64,000 bases of DNA from assembly GCF_029867415.1 (NCBI RefSeq), contig NW_026705404.1, forward strand, positions 186,001 to 250,000, in the 5' to 3' direction. The position numbers and the translations under genes are program-made. The notes under the pieces were generated by a model. It saw only the letters and a list, made by a program, of their open reading frames with translations, was not told the origin of the DNA and did not search any database. The stretch comes from Vicia villosa. Lineage: Eukaryota; Streptophyta; Magnoliopsida; Fabales; Fabaceae. Shown here in pieces: positions 42,043-54,694 of this stretch (position 1 is its first letter; each line of letters begins with the position of its first letter).

Positions 42043-45000
42043 TTAGGAGTGCGGACAACAGTTGAAACTTCAACAGCCGTCCAATAGTGGCGAACCCCAT
42101 TGTGCACTAGGTAATCTGGAACCTTAGGCTTAAGTTGGCCTGTGGTAGGTCTTGATTTACCAACCACTGTCTTTGCAACACTTAGACGATCTTCTTCTGC
42201 TTCAGCAGACTAAGCAGTGTGAGCATACCCATTTCCAAGTGGAGTATGTCGGTTCTTCTTTTGAGGAAACTTCCAATCTTCTGAATGGAGAGACTCGTTG
42301 TCGGAGACACTTTCGAGATCATCCTCTTCCATATTTTGGTCTTGCTCTTCTCCCAAGATGGCATTGACTAGGTATGTGAACTCTAGATCCGTAGCCTCGG
42401 AAGGTGACTTGGGGATATAATTCTCAATGATGACTTCACCAGATGCTGATGATGAATAGCAAGGGTTATATATCTCTTTTGGCTGAGTGAGGTACTCATA
42501 ATCAATGTTCCATCCAGTTGGAACAATGTCTTCAAGAGAGATTTTTGAACTTTCAGGAGCGGAGTATTTCACCATGTAGTCGAATTTTCCGCTTGGTTCT
42601 CCTAATGTATCCCAAGTTTCTTCGGGGATAGGAGGAACTTCTTCTGATGAACCATGACTTCTGGTGATGAAGCTGTTTGTAACTTCTTCATTGCTTGGTT
42701 GAGTCTTACTTTCAGATCCTTTAGTTGGACAACAGCAAGGTAAATCAGACTCTGTTAGGGATATGTATCCTGCCTCAAGAAAGTAGGACATACATTCCAC
42801 TTCAAAATTCTCATCAGTGTTTTCCGTACCGATGGTATTGACTGTTTGCTGAACAGGTTGAAGAAAACCTCCACTACGGAAAGTTTCTTGAATTGGAATA
42901 ACTACCTCAATTTCTGGAATAGCCTTTGATGATGTCGGAAAGAATCCAACTCCTGTTATATTCTTGTTGTTGGTAGGAATATTAATGTGCCCCCAACCAC
43001 TGGTAGTGCCATCCTTTACAACTTGGATTGCATCTTTGTAGGAAGATATAGACGCTGCTTTCTCCTTTCCTTTTTCCTTATCCAAGAAAAGTGCTTGGAA
43101 TTTAGTTCCAGCGACTTCTTTTGGTTCTATGTCAGAGAATGATGATAGATTACTGACGATCAGAGCTTGTTCTCCACATACGGTTACCAATTTGTCATTT
43201 CTTATGAACTTCAGTTTCTGATGAAGTGTTGAAGTAATTTCCCCAGCCTAATCCATGGGCGACCTAGCAAACAACTGTATTGTGCTGGGGTATCCATAAC
43301 TTGGAAAGTGATTTTGAACGTATGAGGTCCAATAGTTATGGGAAGATCCACTTCTCCGAAAACTGACTTCCTTGATCCATCAAATGCTTTGACAATGACG
43401 TGACTGTCCCTTAGCGGGTAATCTTTGAAGGATAATCTTGACAATGTTGATTTGGGCATGACGTTGAGAGAGGATCCATTGTCTATCAGGACTCCTGTGA
43501 GTGTATCATTCATGCAGCCAACTGAGATGTGAAGTGGCAGATTATGGTCCATTCCTTCTTCAGGAAGATCTTCGTCACAAAAACTCAGATTAGTTCCTGC
43601 GGAGATGTTGGCAATGATGTTGTTGAATTGGCTCACAGTAACACCAGGTTCTACGAAAGCTTGTTCTAAAACTTTCTGTAGAGCTTCCCTATGAGCTTCA
43701 GAACTCAATAGCAAGGAGAGAATAGATATCCTAGACGGAGTATGTAGCAGCTGGTCTACAATGTTGTATTCACTCCTCTGGATTAACTTCAAGATCTCAT
43801 CATTTTCTTTCGCTTGAACATCATTGGTCGGATGATTGTCTTGCTTATGTGGTGCTTTTTCCGAAGGTTTCTCCACATTTTCTGTCATTCGGTTGAAGAC
43901 TCGTCCACTTCTAGTAACTCGACTAACGTTATCAATGTTGACAACAGAGGGTAATGGTATTTCCTTACCATTTTCAATGAATGTAACGTTGTACTTGTAT
44001 GGTATAGCCTTGCTAGACTCATACGGTACAGGACCTGGTAAGTAGATGACTAACAGAGCAATTTCTGTCTTCCTGCTGTCATACTTGACTTGCGTTGGTT
44101 CAACTTGATTGATTTGAGGAAATACGGTAAAGACTTCGTCATCTTCTCTGTTGGCAAGAACTGTAATGGTATTATCATCCATTAGTTTCTGAATGTCGTT
44201 GCGAACGCGCAAACATCCTCGTGAATTTCTTCGACAGATTCTGCATCTACTGTAAGGATGGAAATCTGTTCCAAAGTAGGCAAGTCCATTTAAAGTTTTA
44301 TGGAACCTGACTACTGATCCTTCGAGGTCTTCAACTTTGTAGATTTTGTATTCTCCCGGACATTTTTGGACCATGTTGACATCGTACTCAATTTGACTCG
44401 GACGTGTTGAATCCATCCTAAGTCCATTTGTTCTTGTAATGCAGCTTGAACTACAGCACATCCTTGATTATTCTTTGGACAAATTTCACATGTGAAGTAG
44501 TTGTGAGGTGGTACGTGGCCGTACCCAGCTTGTCTAGCGTGCATTTTGACGAGATTTTCACTTATCTGACGAATGTCGTAGATTTGAATAACATTGGGGT
44601 GTTGATCTATCAAATTCACTGAAGCTTCTTTGTGCTACGGCAAAGGATTTGCCTGGACATTGGGATTAGTATCTTTGAAGGATAGCATTCCGCTCTTCAC
44701 TAATCTTTGGACATCGATCTTGAAATGGAGACAACTCTCAATATTGTGACCTGGTGCCCCCTGATGATAGGGACAAGATTGGTCAGCCTTGAACCATGGT
44801 GAAGATTCATTCGCTGGATTTGGAGGGCTCTTTGTCTGAATGAGTCCTTTTGCCAATAGTTTTGGAAACAAATCCGCATACGGCATTGGTACGGGGTCAA
44901 AGGGAGGATACCTTTGTGCCCGGTTGATGTTGAAATTTGGAGGTCGAACCTGCTGCTGAGGTTGTTGTGACCTTTGCTGAAATGGTTGTTGCAAAACCTG

Positions 45001-46257
45001 AGGTTGATAAGCTGGCGCTGAGTTAACAACCAGAGTTATTGTTGCAATTTGAGGTTGAAACCTTTTTCTAGCTTTGTGCAAGACATTGCTGACATCTTGA
45101 TCCTTTTTCTTCTGTAAAGAACTTCCATACTTCCTTGGACCAATAGAAGATTATGGTTCTTTGTTTAAGCGTCCTTCTCGAACTGCTTCTTCTAAACGTA
45201 CACCCATGTTTACCATCTCTGTAAAATCACTAGGTGCACTTGCAACCATTCGTCCGTAGTAAAATGGACTCAAAGTCTTGAGATAGATTTTTGTCATTTC
45301 TTTCTCTTCAAGTGGTGGACAAATTTGAGCAGCAACTTCATGCCATCTTTGAGCGTATTCCTTGAAGCTTTCTCTATCCTTTTGAGTCATGGCCCGGAGT
45401 TGATCTCTGTCGGGAGCCATATCCAGATTGTACTTATACTGTTTGACGAAGGCCTCTCCGAGGTCTCGAAAAGTACGAATCTCTGAGCTGTCCAAGTTCA
45501 TGTACCATTTGAGTGCAGCACCAGTCAGGCTGTCTTGAAAATAATGAATGAGCAATTGTTGATTATCAGTCTGAGTTGACATCCTTCGAGCGTACATCAC
45601 GAGGTGACTTTGTGGGCATGAATTTCCTTTGTACTTCTAGAATTCTGGTACTTTGAATTTGTGAGGAATCTTAACATTTGGAACCAGACAGAGGTCTGCA
45701 ACGTTCTTTCCAAATAGATCTTGTCCTCGGAGAGTCTTGAGTTGCTTCTGCATTTGCAGAAACTGTTCCTGGAACTCGTCCAATCTTTCATACACGCCAG
45801 CGTCCTCACCAGGAGCGTGATGATATAATTGTCCGCCCGGTGGAGGAAAAGTATGCATAATCGGCTGTGGAGAAGCCATGACAGCAGATCTTGGAATCTC
45901 AGCATTTTGTTGTGTGAAACCCATTGCCGTTGCTCTTGGAACTTCAATTTCCAGAGGTCTGTAACCCTCCGGTGGATGCATCTCCGTTGTAGCTCTTGGG
46001 ACTTCAAAAACTGGGGGTATGTACCCGTTTGGAATAAAATTATACGGCATGCCCCAAGGTCGGTTGGGTGGCATGGTATATTGAGGAATAGGAGTAGAAA
46101 CAATCTCGAAAACCACAGTCCTTTGTGGTTCTTCTGGTGTTGGTCGATTCTATGCAACCACCAGGGCTTCTACCATACTATTGAGCCTTTCAACAGCATC
46201 TTTGAGAGTAGTAACCTCTTCTCTGAGTTCTCCATTCTCTTGCTCTAAGTCGTCCAT
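42043..46257 (-). pseudogene. Ogre gag-protease (broken)
   Basis: The start is the ATG at 46257 (MDDLEQENGELREEVTTLKD), opening with a coiled coil as usual for Ogre gag. The capsid region follows (LTGAALKWYMNLDSSEIRTF, QRWHEVAAQICPPLEEKEM), then a Gln/Pro-rich linker and a zinc-binding segment (CPYHQGAPGHNIESC). The protease has GVLIDNGSSLNVMP and YSCLLGRPW. A long acidic tail leads to the intron donor. In-frame stops: 46150 TAG, 45637 TAG, 45151 TAA, 44635 TAG, 42210 TAG. Frameshifts occur near 44400-44460 and 43230. In life this would assemble the particle and process the polyprotein. Confidence 0.9.
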
Positions 46258-46548
46258 TCTTTTCTTGCGACTTGAATGAGTGTTGTATGAATGAGACAGC
46301 TTGAAATTCTTGGTTCACCTCCTTCTCCTCCTCTCTTTCTGGAGAAAGGAAAGTGACGATTAGATCCGCGATAATTCTCATGTCAGTGCGTACGACTAAA
46401 GCGATGCATGATGTGCAATTAAGTTAATGTTTTTCAAGGAAACACCATATTTACGTTATGAAACATCAAACTTTTATTAATTAAGCGAAAACGCCGTTTT
46501 TTACACACTTTGAAAAAGGGAAATACAGAGAAACAGAGAGAAAGGACT
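46258..46548 (-). other. Spacer between Ogre ORF1 and gag
   Basis: About 290 bp without a gene. The short ORF at 46190-46381 overlaps the gag start in another frame and is not supported. Confidence 0.6.
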
Positions 46549-47985
46549 CTAAAACTTTGATGAAGAGCCAACTTCACGTTCTAACATTTTCTTCTGTTTC
46601 TTGAGCTGAGCGTTCTCTAACGTGAGCTGATCGATGATCCAGGAAGCAGGAGGGATATGATGAGAAAGTGACGATTGTGTCACTTGTCGATTGAGTACTT
46701 CAAGTAACTCATCCTTCCTTCTTAGGATGTTTTGAATCTCAACATTTTCCGTGTTGACGACTCGATACTTGTTTCTCCAAGCATTCCTTTCTTGGCATAC
46801 CTTGTTTAATGCCGCTTGCAGTTTCTCAACATCGGTGGAGAAAAGGTATATTGGTTCCCTTAGGGGAATAGGTTCTTGATGTTGATATGGCATCCTGAGC
46901 TTGAATGCTCTGACGCGTACCCATTGAAGGTAAGGATCCAGGGAGATGCAAAGATGTTTTCCTAATAATATTCTCCCTTTGCTGTGAACAAGACGCCAGG
47001 CTTGGACAATTTCCTTCTTCAGCATGTTGCCATGATCGTCGATGTTCTTAAAGAACAAACCCTCCAATTGAATACTACTTGGTATATTTTTCATGGGATA
47101 GCCGTATTGACGACGGGCTAAAGCTGGATTATAACTGATTCCTCCCTTAGTTCCAATAAGGGGTACGTTGGGATAACTTCCACAACTAAAGATGATCTTG
47201 GTTTCATCGTTGTCAGGACTACACTAATCAATGTCCGTATGAGTGAGGGACATGATTTTCTGTGACCAGTAAAGGCCATCCCTCATATTCCAGAAAGTGC
47301 TAGACTTTGGCAGGTGCGAGACGAACCATTCGTATAACAATGGTACGCAGCATGTGATTAATCCTCCTCGCCGCAGGTTTCTTGAATGCACAGAGTGATA
47401 AGCATCCGCAAGCAAGGTTGGAACTGGATTTCCAATCAAGAAGATCTTAATTGCATTGATGTCAACGAAGTTGTCAATGTTGGGAAACAAAAATAATCCG
47501 TAGATAAGCAAAGCCAAGATTTCCTCAAAAGCACTCATATCTTGGATGGTGACGAAGTACCGAGCTTGATCCAATAAGAACTAGGAGGGTAATCCTTGAA
47601 TTCCTCCTTTACTCACCATATGAGTTATGATGTGGACTACATTCAAGGGAGTAATTGCTGCAATGATAATGTCATCAGGATTCTTTTCCAAACCGGAGTA
47701 CGGATCTTGCGCGTACACGGGTATTCCAATCAGACGAGAGTACTCCTCCAACGTAGGCATGAGTTGATAATCTGGAAAGGTGAAGCAGTGATAGGTTGGA
47801 TCGTAAAACTGTACCAATGTGGGGAGGATCCCATCCAAAATGTTTGTACTAAGAAGAGGCCGAAGTTTTCCATACTTCTCCTTGAAAGCCTGGGGGTTGA
47901 CCACCAGTTTTCCGAGCTTTTCCAATTCCTCGACCTTAGGAATTTTGAAGGTGTATTTCCTAGCTCTCTTTCTTCCGTAATACAT
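46549..47985 (-). pseudogene. Ogre ORF1, accessory protein (two TAG stops)
   Basis: This is a 478-codon frame starting MYYGRKRARKYTFKIPKVEE, interrupted by TAG at 47581 and 47224 but otherwise in one frame. It is the extra ORF that Ogre elements carry upstream of gag; plant annotations often call it a DUF7745-type protein. Residues ~55-90 (FYDPTYHCFTFPDYQLMPTL, then EEYSRLIGIPV) resemble the entry motif of the plant mobile domain. A WFVSHLPKS segment and a C-terminal coiled coil (LTLENAQLKKQKKMLEREV) follow. Its function in the life cycle is unknown. Confidence 0.82.
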
Positions 47986-48767
47986 GGTATAGATCCTTAA
48001 GTCCTTTCTCCGTTTCTCTCTCTCTCTCTCTCTATGAAGTTCAAAACGTTCATTATTTAGTTTCCTTGAAAATCGACCCGAAAAAAGACTCTTTTGTTTT
48101 TAGTTATTATGATGAATGCATGAATGCACACACAAGAGTTTTTAAACAAACATACGTAGAAGGGTATAGTGGTCATGTAGTCACAACGCAAACCTCGCCC
48201 CAGCGTAAACTAAGGTTAAGGATTTTTGTACCTGTAGAACGGGTTCTAGGGGTCTCAGAGCTTTTTCTCAATCTCAAAGATACATTGACTGGTATCTATA
48301 AGAGAGTTTTCTCTGAGTTTAGTATCTGCGTGACAATTACTTTCGTAATCACTGCTCTACGTCCTAAAAAAGGCTTTAAGTGGGGTTAATGTGTTTCTAG
48401 GTCCTCCTGATACAAATCAGTCCCGGAATGCATTGGCGCAGTTAATCACAACCAGCCAGGCAAATCCCAAGAGTAGATTTGAGAACCAAGATCAGAGGGC
48501 CTTCACCGAGAAGACATCCTCCATCCTATCTTATGTTGCACTCAAATCCGGGTATAGGCTTTCTCACCACAAGGGGGAATCAAGCCCTTTCCCGATACAG
48601 AATAAACAAAATAAACAAGTATATATGCAACAATCACATGAAATGACACAGAGGTTAGACAGGACCTCTCTTGTTTGAGGGGGAATTTGGCATCCCTAAT
48701 TCCTCATTGGGGGCTGGACCAGCACAGGTCAACCATTGGTTTGGATGAAAAACCAAGGTTATTACTT
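47986..48767 (-). other. Ogre 5' leader
   Basis: 780 bp between the PBS and ORF1, with a (TC)n run at about 48017-48034. The small plus-strand ORFs here are not supported. A packaging signal is expected in this region but cannot be recognised. Confidence 0.6.
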
Positions 48768-48785
48768 TCCCCAGCAGAGTCGCCA
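48768..48785 (-). other. Ogre primer-binding site, tRNA-Arg type
   Basis: TGGCGACTCTGCTGGGGA on the minus strand lies 6 bp inside the 5' LTR end. Tat/Ogre elements use a site of this kind, complementary to the 3' end of a tRNA-Arg. Confidence 0.85.
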
Positions 48786-49867
48786 TTTTTCTGTGGTGTC
48801 GTTTTTTTTACCTCCCCGTTTCACTTGGGAGGACAGCACGCTAGACCCTTCACGCGAAATTTGGAAGGAGAATGCGCCCGGGGCGGGATGAATTTTATTT
48901 CAGTTCTTCCTACGATATCACACAAACTTTTTAATTATCCTACGAGTAGGAAAGGGGAAAAAGATCTCAAATAAGCCCTAGGAGTTTGCTAAGTGTGGGG
49001 ATTCACCTAGACTAGAAATTCTGGAGTCCGGGAGGTCGGTTATACATAGGGAAGAGTTTAAGCACCCTACATATCTGTAGTACTCTACGGGAACCTTCTC
49101 TGTGTCTATGTGTTTGTGTTTGTTGCTTATTATATGGAAAGTTTCTCCTTTGTGTTAGGAGAAGGAATTGAATTGAATAAAAAAAGAAGACAGACAGACT
49201 GGCTATTTTTGGTATTTTATTAGCTCGCTGAGATTCCTTGTGAACCTCATGCCTACATATCCCTAATGGAAGTCAGAGCTTTTTTTAGTTCGGAGAACTA
49301 ATTAGGGAGATTAAAGATTTTTGGTGCCTTGCTTGAAGCTCAAGGTTTAAGCTTGAATTAAATCTCTGTTTACAGTAAAGAGACATGAAATCATCTCTAC
49401 AGAGAGGTATTTCTACTATTCCACCACAAACATTTTTAAAGTGACAGAAAAGCTAAAATTGTTTCATTAAGAGAGGGAGCCTACTTGGTTGATCAAGTAT
49501 GACAGCCACATGCCTCTTGAATGAAAGATTCTCAACCAAATTAGGGAAAGTTGTACAAGTCTGGGATGTAGCCAGAGCATGCCTTTCACGAGTCCTAAAT
49601 GGGAGAATGTTTGAAATGATTGTTTGTTTGAAATGATTGTTTGTTTGTGGTGAGATAGGAGAAATACCTACCTATGAAGATGAGCTATGTCTATTTATTG
49701 TTTGAAAGATTTGATTTTTAGCTGGCTTGTATGAGGCCCAAGCTTGAGGCTTTTTGATTGTTTTTATTACTGACTCTAGGAGATAACTCTATTAGGAATT
49801 AACTTAAACTAAGAAGTTTTGGTGTTGTGTACAAAGCCCAGAATTGAGGCTGACTCTTAATTGGGAA

Positions 49868-49868
<1 letters not shown>

Positions 49869-49909
<41 letters not shown>
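49869..49909. repeat. (TA)n microsatellite in the Ogre 5' LTR
   Basis: About 20 dinucleotides, half the length of the run in the 3' LTR. Confidence 0.95.
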
Positions 49910-51981
49910 TGACTCTACTTAGGGAGTATATTATTTTTCTGCCTTGTATGAAGCCCAAGGTTGTGGTGGACTCTTAAAGAAACTGAGTATGGATGATTTT
50001 ATGGGGAAACGATTCTAGAGGTTAGGAATCTTTGACACAAGAAATATGGTTTATCTGCCTTGTACAAAGCCCAAGGTTGTGGCTGACTCTTTGGGGGAGT
50101 TTTTTTTATTCTGCTGGAGAATTTTATCTTTTGAAAGTTTAATTTTTGGAAGCTAGCCCTTTCCAGGGAATTTGGATTTAAAGGAGTGATTTTGGAGGTT
50201 GACCCTTTCCAGGGGATTTGGATTTAAAGGAGTGATTTTGGAGGCTAACCCTTTCTAGGGGATTTGGATTTAAAGGAGTGATTTTGGAGGCTAACCCTTT
50301 CCAGGGGATTTGGATTTAAAGGAGTGATTGTGGAGGCTGACCCTTTCCAGGGGATTTATGGCTGAAAGATTATCTATTTGAGACTTCTTGTTTAAAGCCC
50401 AAGATTAAGGCTGACTCTGATTGAGGATAGATAACTATGGATCCTAGACTCTGCTAAGGAAGATTAATGATGATAAGGGTGACAGCGACTGTCCATGTCT
50501 CTCATTCCAAAAGGTGTACTCAATATGAGATTGAGACATTCTTAGCTTGTTTAAAGTCCGGTTTGAAAAAGGAAGAAACTCACTAGGATAGGCTAAAAGG
50601 TGACTAAAGACCTGTTCCTATGTTTATAAGAAACCTGATGGGTCCTTGTATACAAGCTCAAGAGGAAGCTGGGAATGCTTTTAAGAAGCATGTGGGTCCT
50701 TGTACAAAGCCCAAGAGGAGGCTAATCAAGGGTCATCGAGGGTCCTTGTTATAGCACAAGAGAAAGCTATGTGGTTTTGAACTTATTTTGGCTCTAAGCA
50801 AATGGGTAAGAGGTTTCACCAGGAATAATTCCTCTTGGGTGGATGTATCCTAGTTTGGGTTCTAAGGCTTTTTTCAAGGTGTTTCACCGGGAATAATTCA
50901 TCTTGAGGGTTTTAACTAAAAGATCTCTAATTAGGAAAGAGCCTTCACCGAGAAGACATTCTCAATCCTAGGCCATAGTCCTATAATATATATATATATA
51001 TATAGTTTAACTGTCCTAAGGTTTAAACTCAGACGTAGTTCTAAACAATACATAAACAGTTTATATTTGACAGTAATTTAAATAAAGACTGTAAAATGAA
51101 AGCTTGTAAAGCCTAACCTGGATGGAGTGGAGGCCTTTGAAGAAGTATATACAAAGCCTCACCAGCAATTTTGTTGATAACAGTATAATATTTATTGTAA
51201 ATAGTTAAAGGTTTTTTGAAAACAGAAGAAGTAAAGATGGACATAGGTCACATAGGTATCTGAAGAGTTTCACCGGGAATAATGCCCTTCAAATACCAGA
51301 AGAATGTTTTGAAAACAGAGAGAAGATTTTGTAAATACAGTTTTGAAAACAAACTATGAAAAAGAAAAAGGTGTTGGGACTTACACTCTAATAGAGGCCC
51401 AAAAGATTTATTTACTGTTCAAGAGAAACAATTGTTTGAAAATGATTGAAATACTGTTGTTAAAACAGTTTTTATTGTCTGTATAAAATGAAAAGGGGTT
51501 GGGACTTACACTCTATTAGAGGCCCAATGAAAATGATTTACTGTTTATGAGAAACAGTTGAAGATGATTTGCAATAATACAAGGTTTTGTTGTCTGAAAA
51601 CCATGATCGTCTGGTTAATCGGAGATTTGAAAACAGTTTAAATTATTGACAAAAGTCAACTTAATTGGGGTAATGACAAAGTCTATACCTAATTAAGACC
51701 TAAATGATTAGGGTTTTAGCTCAAGAATATTTACAAGAGATTAGGTTTGAAAATTAAGTGAAATTTATATTTTTAAAGTATTAAAACATACTTAAAATAT
51801 GTGATTTTAAACCTAATTAAAATATATTAAAATAATATATTTTTTAATATTTTTTTGGCATATTCTCAAAATAGATATATTAAATGAGAAGTGTGTGAAA
51901 AATCAAGAGAAAATGATTTAGTTTGATGGGTGAATTAATTGTGTGAAGTTTGTAAAAAAAAAAAGAAAGAAAATGGGTGTT

Positions 51982-52061
51982 AAAAAATAGTTTTGGCCCT
52001 TGGAGGGTTTGAACCCACGCCCTCATAGTCACACACTCAAAATAATACCACTGGGCCAGGC
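51982..52061 (-). other. tRNA-like module 1 in the Ogre 5' LTR
   Basis: The same layout as 28851-28930: B box GGGTTCAAACCC at 52005-52016, A-box-like TGGCCCAGTGG upstream on the minus strand, and a T run after it. Confidence 0.6.
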
Positions 52062-52149
52062 ACCAATTGGTGACAATAACAGGCGCACAGTTAGTTTTAT
52101 TTTCAAAACAAGTTAAAATGTTTGAAAAATAAAAGAACTAAAATGTCTG

Positions 52150-52225
52150 GGGCGAGGGGGATTCGAACCCCAGACTATGGGCATGAGGAGACTAAGAGTG
52201 CATGTGAGGCCACTAGGGCAAACGA
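52150..52225 (-). other. tRNA-like module 2 in the Ogre 5' LTR
   Basis: GGGGTTCGAATCCCC (about 52157-52171, minus strand) is unchanged between the two LTRs, although the LTRs have diverged around it. Confidence 0.6.
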
Positions 52226-53169
52226 TGAATTCGTTTGTAAAACGCATACCATTCAAAATAAAATAAACCTGACCCAGAGATTTGAATTTTGTGCGCCACA
52301 GCCATGGTCGTCTTCTTCCTCAAGCTCTCAAATTTTGAATTTGTGAACTTGCTCGTTTCTCAACCAAACAGGGTGATATAAACATGGATTTCACTCTAAA
52401 TTTCCTCACGACTCAAATATGTAACTGACACAGATTTATATTAACTATATCTAATGAATTTACTAAAAAACGTGAAGAACCCTAAGATTTAAAAATCAAA
52501 TTAAATGGCTATACTGAAAGATAAATGAATGATGATAGAGGGTTTTTAATCCTCTGATGATGCTGAATGAAATGATATTGAGTTTAATCACAAAGAGTGC
52601 ATAAATTAAAGAGGTGGAGTTCAAAAACTTACCTCTGAAACTGAAGGTCGTGAGGATGATGGAGAGCTTCTGGCTTTGAGTGAATGATTGCAAAAGCTTC
52701 CTGGGACCTTGTTGATGCTATCTGGGCACTTGGATTGCTTTGAATACCTCTAAAATGATCTACCCGACCCCTCTTGCTTGAGCTTCAAGTATGAATTGAA
52801 GATGATGATTCTGCACCTACAGATGAGTTGCGACCATCTGGATAGCTTCACTACACTCCAAGGAAAGTGTCTGAATGCTTAGACTTGCTTGACACCTTCT
52901 GAATTGATCTACAGACCTCCAACTGACTCTGCTCCAAAGTGAAAGTGAAGATGATGTTCTTGCACTTACAGAAGTGATCCAGGTGCTTGGATCACTTCCA
53001 ATGAACCTCCTTGAGATGTTAGAGTGCTTACTTTCAAAAGAAAAGCTCTGGTTTGAAGAATTTGATTCTTCTTGCCAAAGAACTTTTGAAAACCATAAGC
53101 ATTAGGGAGATAAAGAGAAAGCAAGGAATCGAGTTGCTTTGGTGTGTATTATATGGAGGATAACACTTA

Positions 53170-53177
53170 TATTTATA
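53170..53177 (-). promoter_or_regulatory. TATA box of the Ogre 5' LTR
   Basis: TATAAATA on the minus strand in GCCTATAAATATAAG. This is the copy that would drive the element. Confidence 0.7.
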
Positions 53178-54694
53178 GGCAAAGGGCTCAGAGTAGTTTG
53201 AGAGAGTGAGCTTGCTTAGTGAAGTAAGTTTGATTTCTTAAGCATGAAGAAATTTCAAAGAATATCAAGATGTGATCATTGCATTTTTGAGCTAGCTCCC
53301 TATCCCTTGATCTCTTGTGATCTTAGGGAACATTTCTGATGCAGAGTGTGATCCAATTGGTTGGTGAGAAGATTCCTTTGGTGATTCATCCATTTGCCAT
53401 AAATTCCCAAATGTAATCATTACATAATCACATGTTCTTGTTTTTAGGAATATTCTCCAATCCTCATGACATGGTGAAAATGAATGCATGGTATGTTTAC
53501 AGATGCATCATGGGTCGTGTAGCATCCATTAGTGAAGCCATATGCACAAAATTGCAAAGTTTCAAATTGTACATGACCTATAATTTTACTTCATGAGGCC
53601 AACTTTGAACAAGCATAACTCCTAGCTCAAAATGAATTTGGAGAAGGTTGAGCACAATTTAGAAAGCCCTAATCATCTACTTCAATTCACTAGTTTGGAG
53701 TTTCTTCAAAATCATTTGGGAAATTTATGAAAAATGGGCCTAAAGTTGGAAGAAAACTAGGTTTTTATGACCTAAAACTTCAAAAATCCCAAATCTCTTA
53801 AATGATTTATTTCTTGAAAAAAGTTGCAATGTAAGATGTTGTTTTATTTTGCAAGATCTACAAATTTTATTTTGGGATTTTTTTGAGTGTGTAAGCAAAA
53901 TTTTGAGTTCCCAAAATACCCTTAAAACCCTAATTCCTGACTTTTTGATCCATGGTGAATTTTCTTGAATTTCTTTTGCTAAATGACTTTAATAATCATG
54001 TATTGATGATATTGGTCCTTAAAAGTCATGGTTTGACCAAAAACCTTAAAAGTCAAAGGTGATTTTGTATAGTTGACTTTTTCCAGATGAAGTGAAATCT
54101 TGGACTTCTGTGATGAATCAAACTCTCCTCCTCAAATGAGTGATGTGAATGGATTATATTGAGGTAATAGAAGTTCTTGAGTCATGCTTTGAGTTTTGGA
54201 TCCATGTCCTGATTAAAAGTCAACTATCTTGGTGAATTATGTCAAAAACCCTAATTGTCGACCAGATGAAATTGATGACTGTAGACCTTGAATTGAAGTG
54301 TAATGCTTTATGGAGTTTGTCATATGGATTATTTGAAGATGATTGAAGCCTTTGAGTGATGTCCTGGGGATTTCCAGGGTTTCCCAAATGTGGTCCCTGA
54401 TTATAGTCCTTTATAGGCTCAAAACCCTAGATTGGTGAATTAAGTAAACCTGAGCCCAGATGATTGGTGTCCAGTCAATCATAGGTGAATAGAATGAAGC
54501 TTTCTGAATCATATGATGGTATTGGAGACTAATCCTTTTATTGATTGATCCTTTGCCTGAGATCTTTTGTCCTTGGACATCCTCAATTAAGTGCCAGATG
54601 AATAGCTGGTTACTCTGGGTATCTATTTTGAATTTGATGAAAAGTCTAGAGATGTGACATCTCAGGGGGGTCAAAATTAGGGTATGACAAACCA

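Larger units (their letters stand above)
23770..54689 (-). mobile_element. Full-length Ogre (Tat-type Ty3/gypsy) retrotransposon, 30.9 kb as found
   Basis: LTRs lie at 23770-31585 and 48792-54689, with a 5-bp duplication AACCA at 23765-23769 and 54690-54694. Order on the minus strand: 5' LTR, PBS, ORF1, gag, protease, intron, RT, RNase H, second RNase H, integrase, long 3' UTR, polypurine tract, 3' LTR. Without the nested solo LTRs it is about 25 kb, the size of pea-type Ogre. Every ORF is broken, so it is dead as an autonomous unit. The insertion target is the LTR of the chromovirus-like element. Confidence 0.95.
48792..54689 (-). mobile_element. 5' LTR of the Ogre, 5.9 kb
   Basis: It runs TGTGGTGTCG to GGGTATGACA on the plus strand, followed by AACCA and the resumed chromovirus-like LTR. 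It has the same organisation as the left LTR but without the solo-LTR insertion: (TA)n at 49869-49909, five 46-bp units at about 50155-50365, tRNA-like modules at about 51982-52061 and 52150-52225, and a TATA box at 53170-53177. Confidence 0.93.

Noticed and set aside
48066..48974. Plus-strand ORFs near the Ogre primer-binding site
   Set aside because: They are antisense to the Ogre leader and LTR end, short and without recognisable features.
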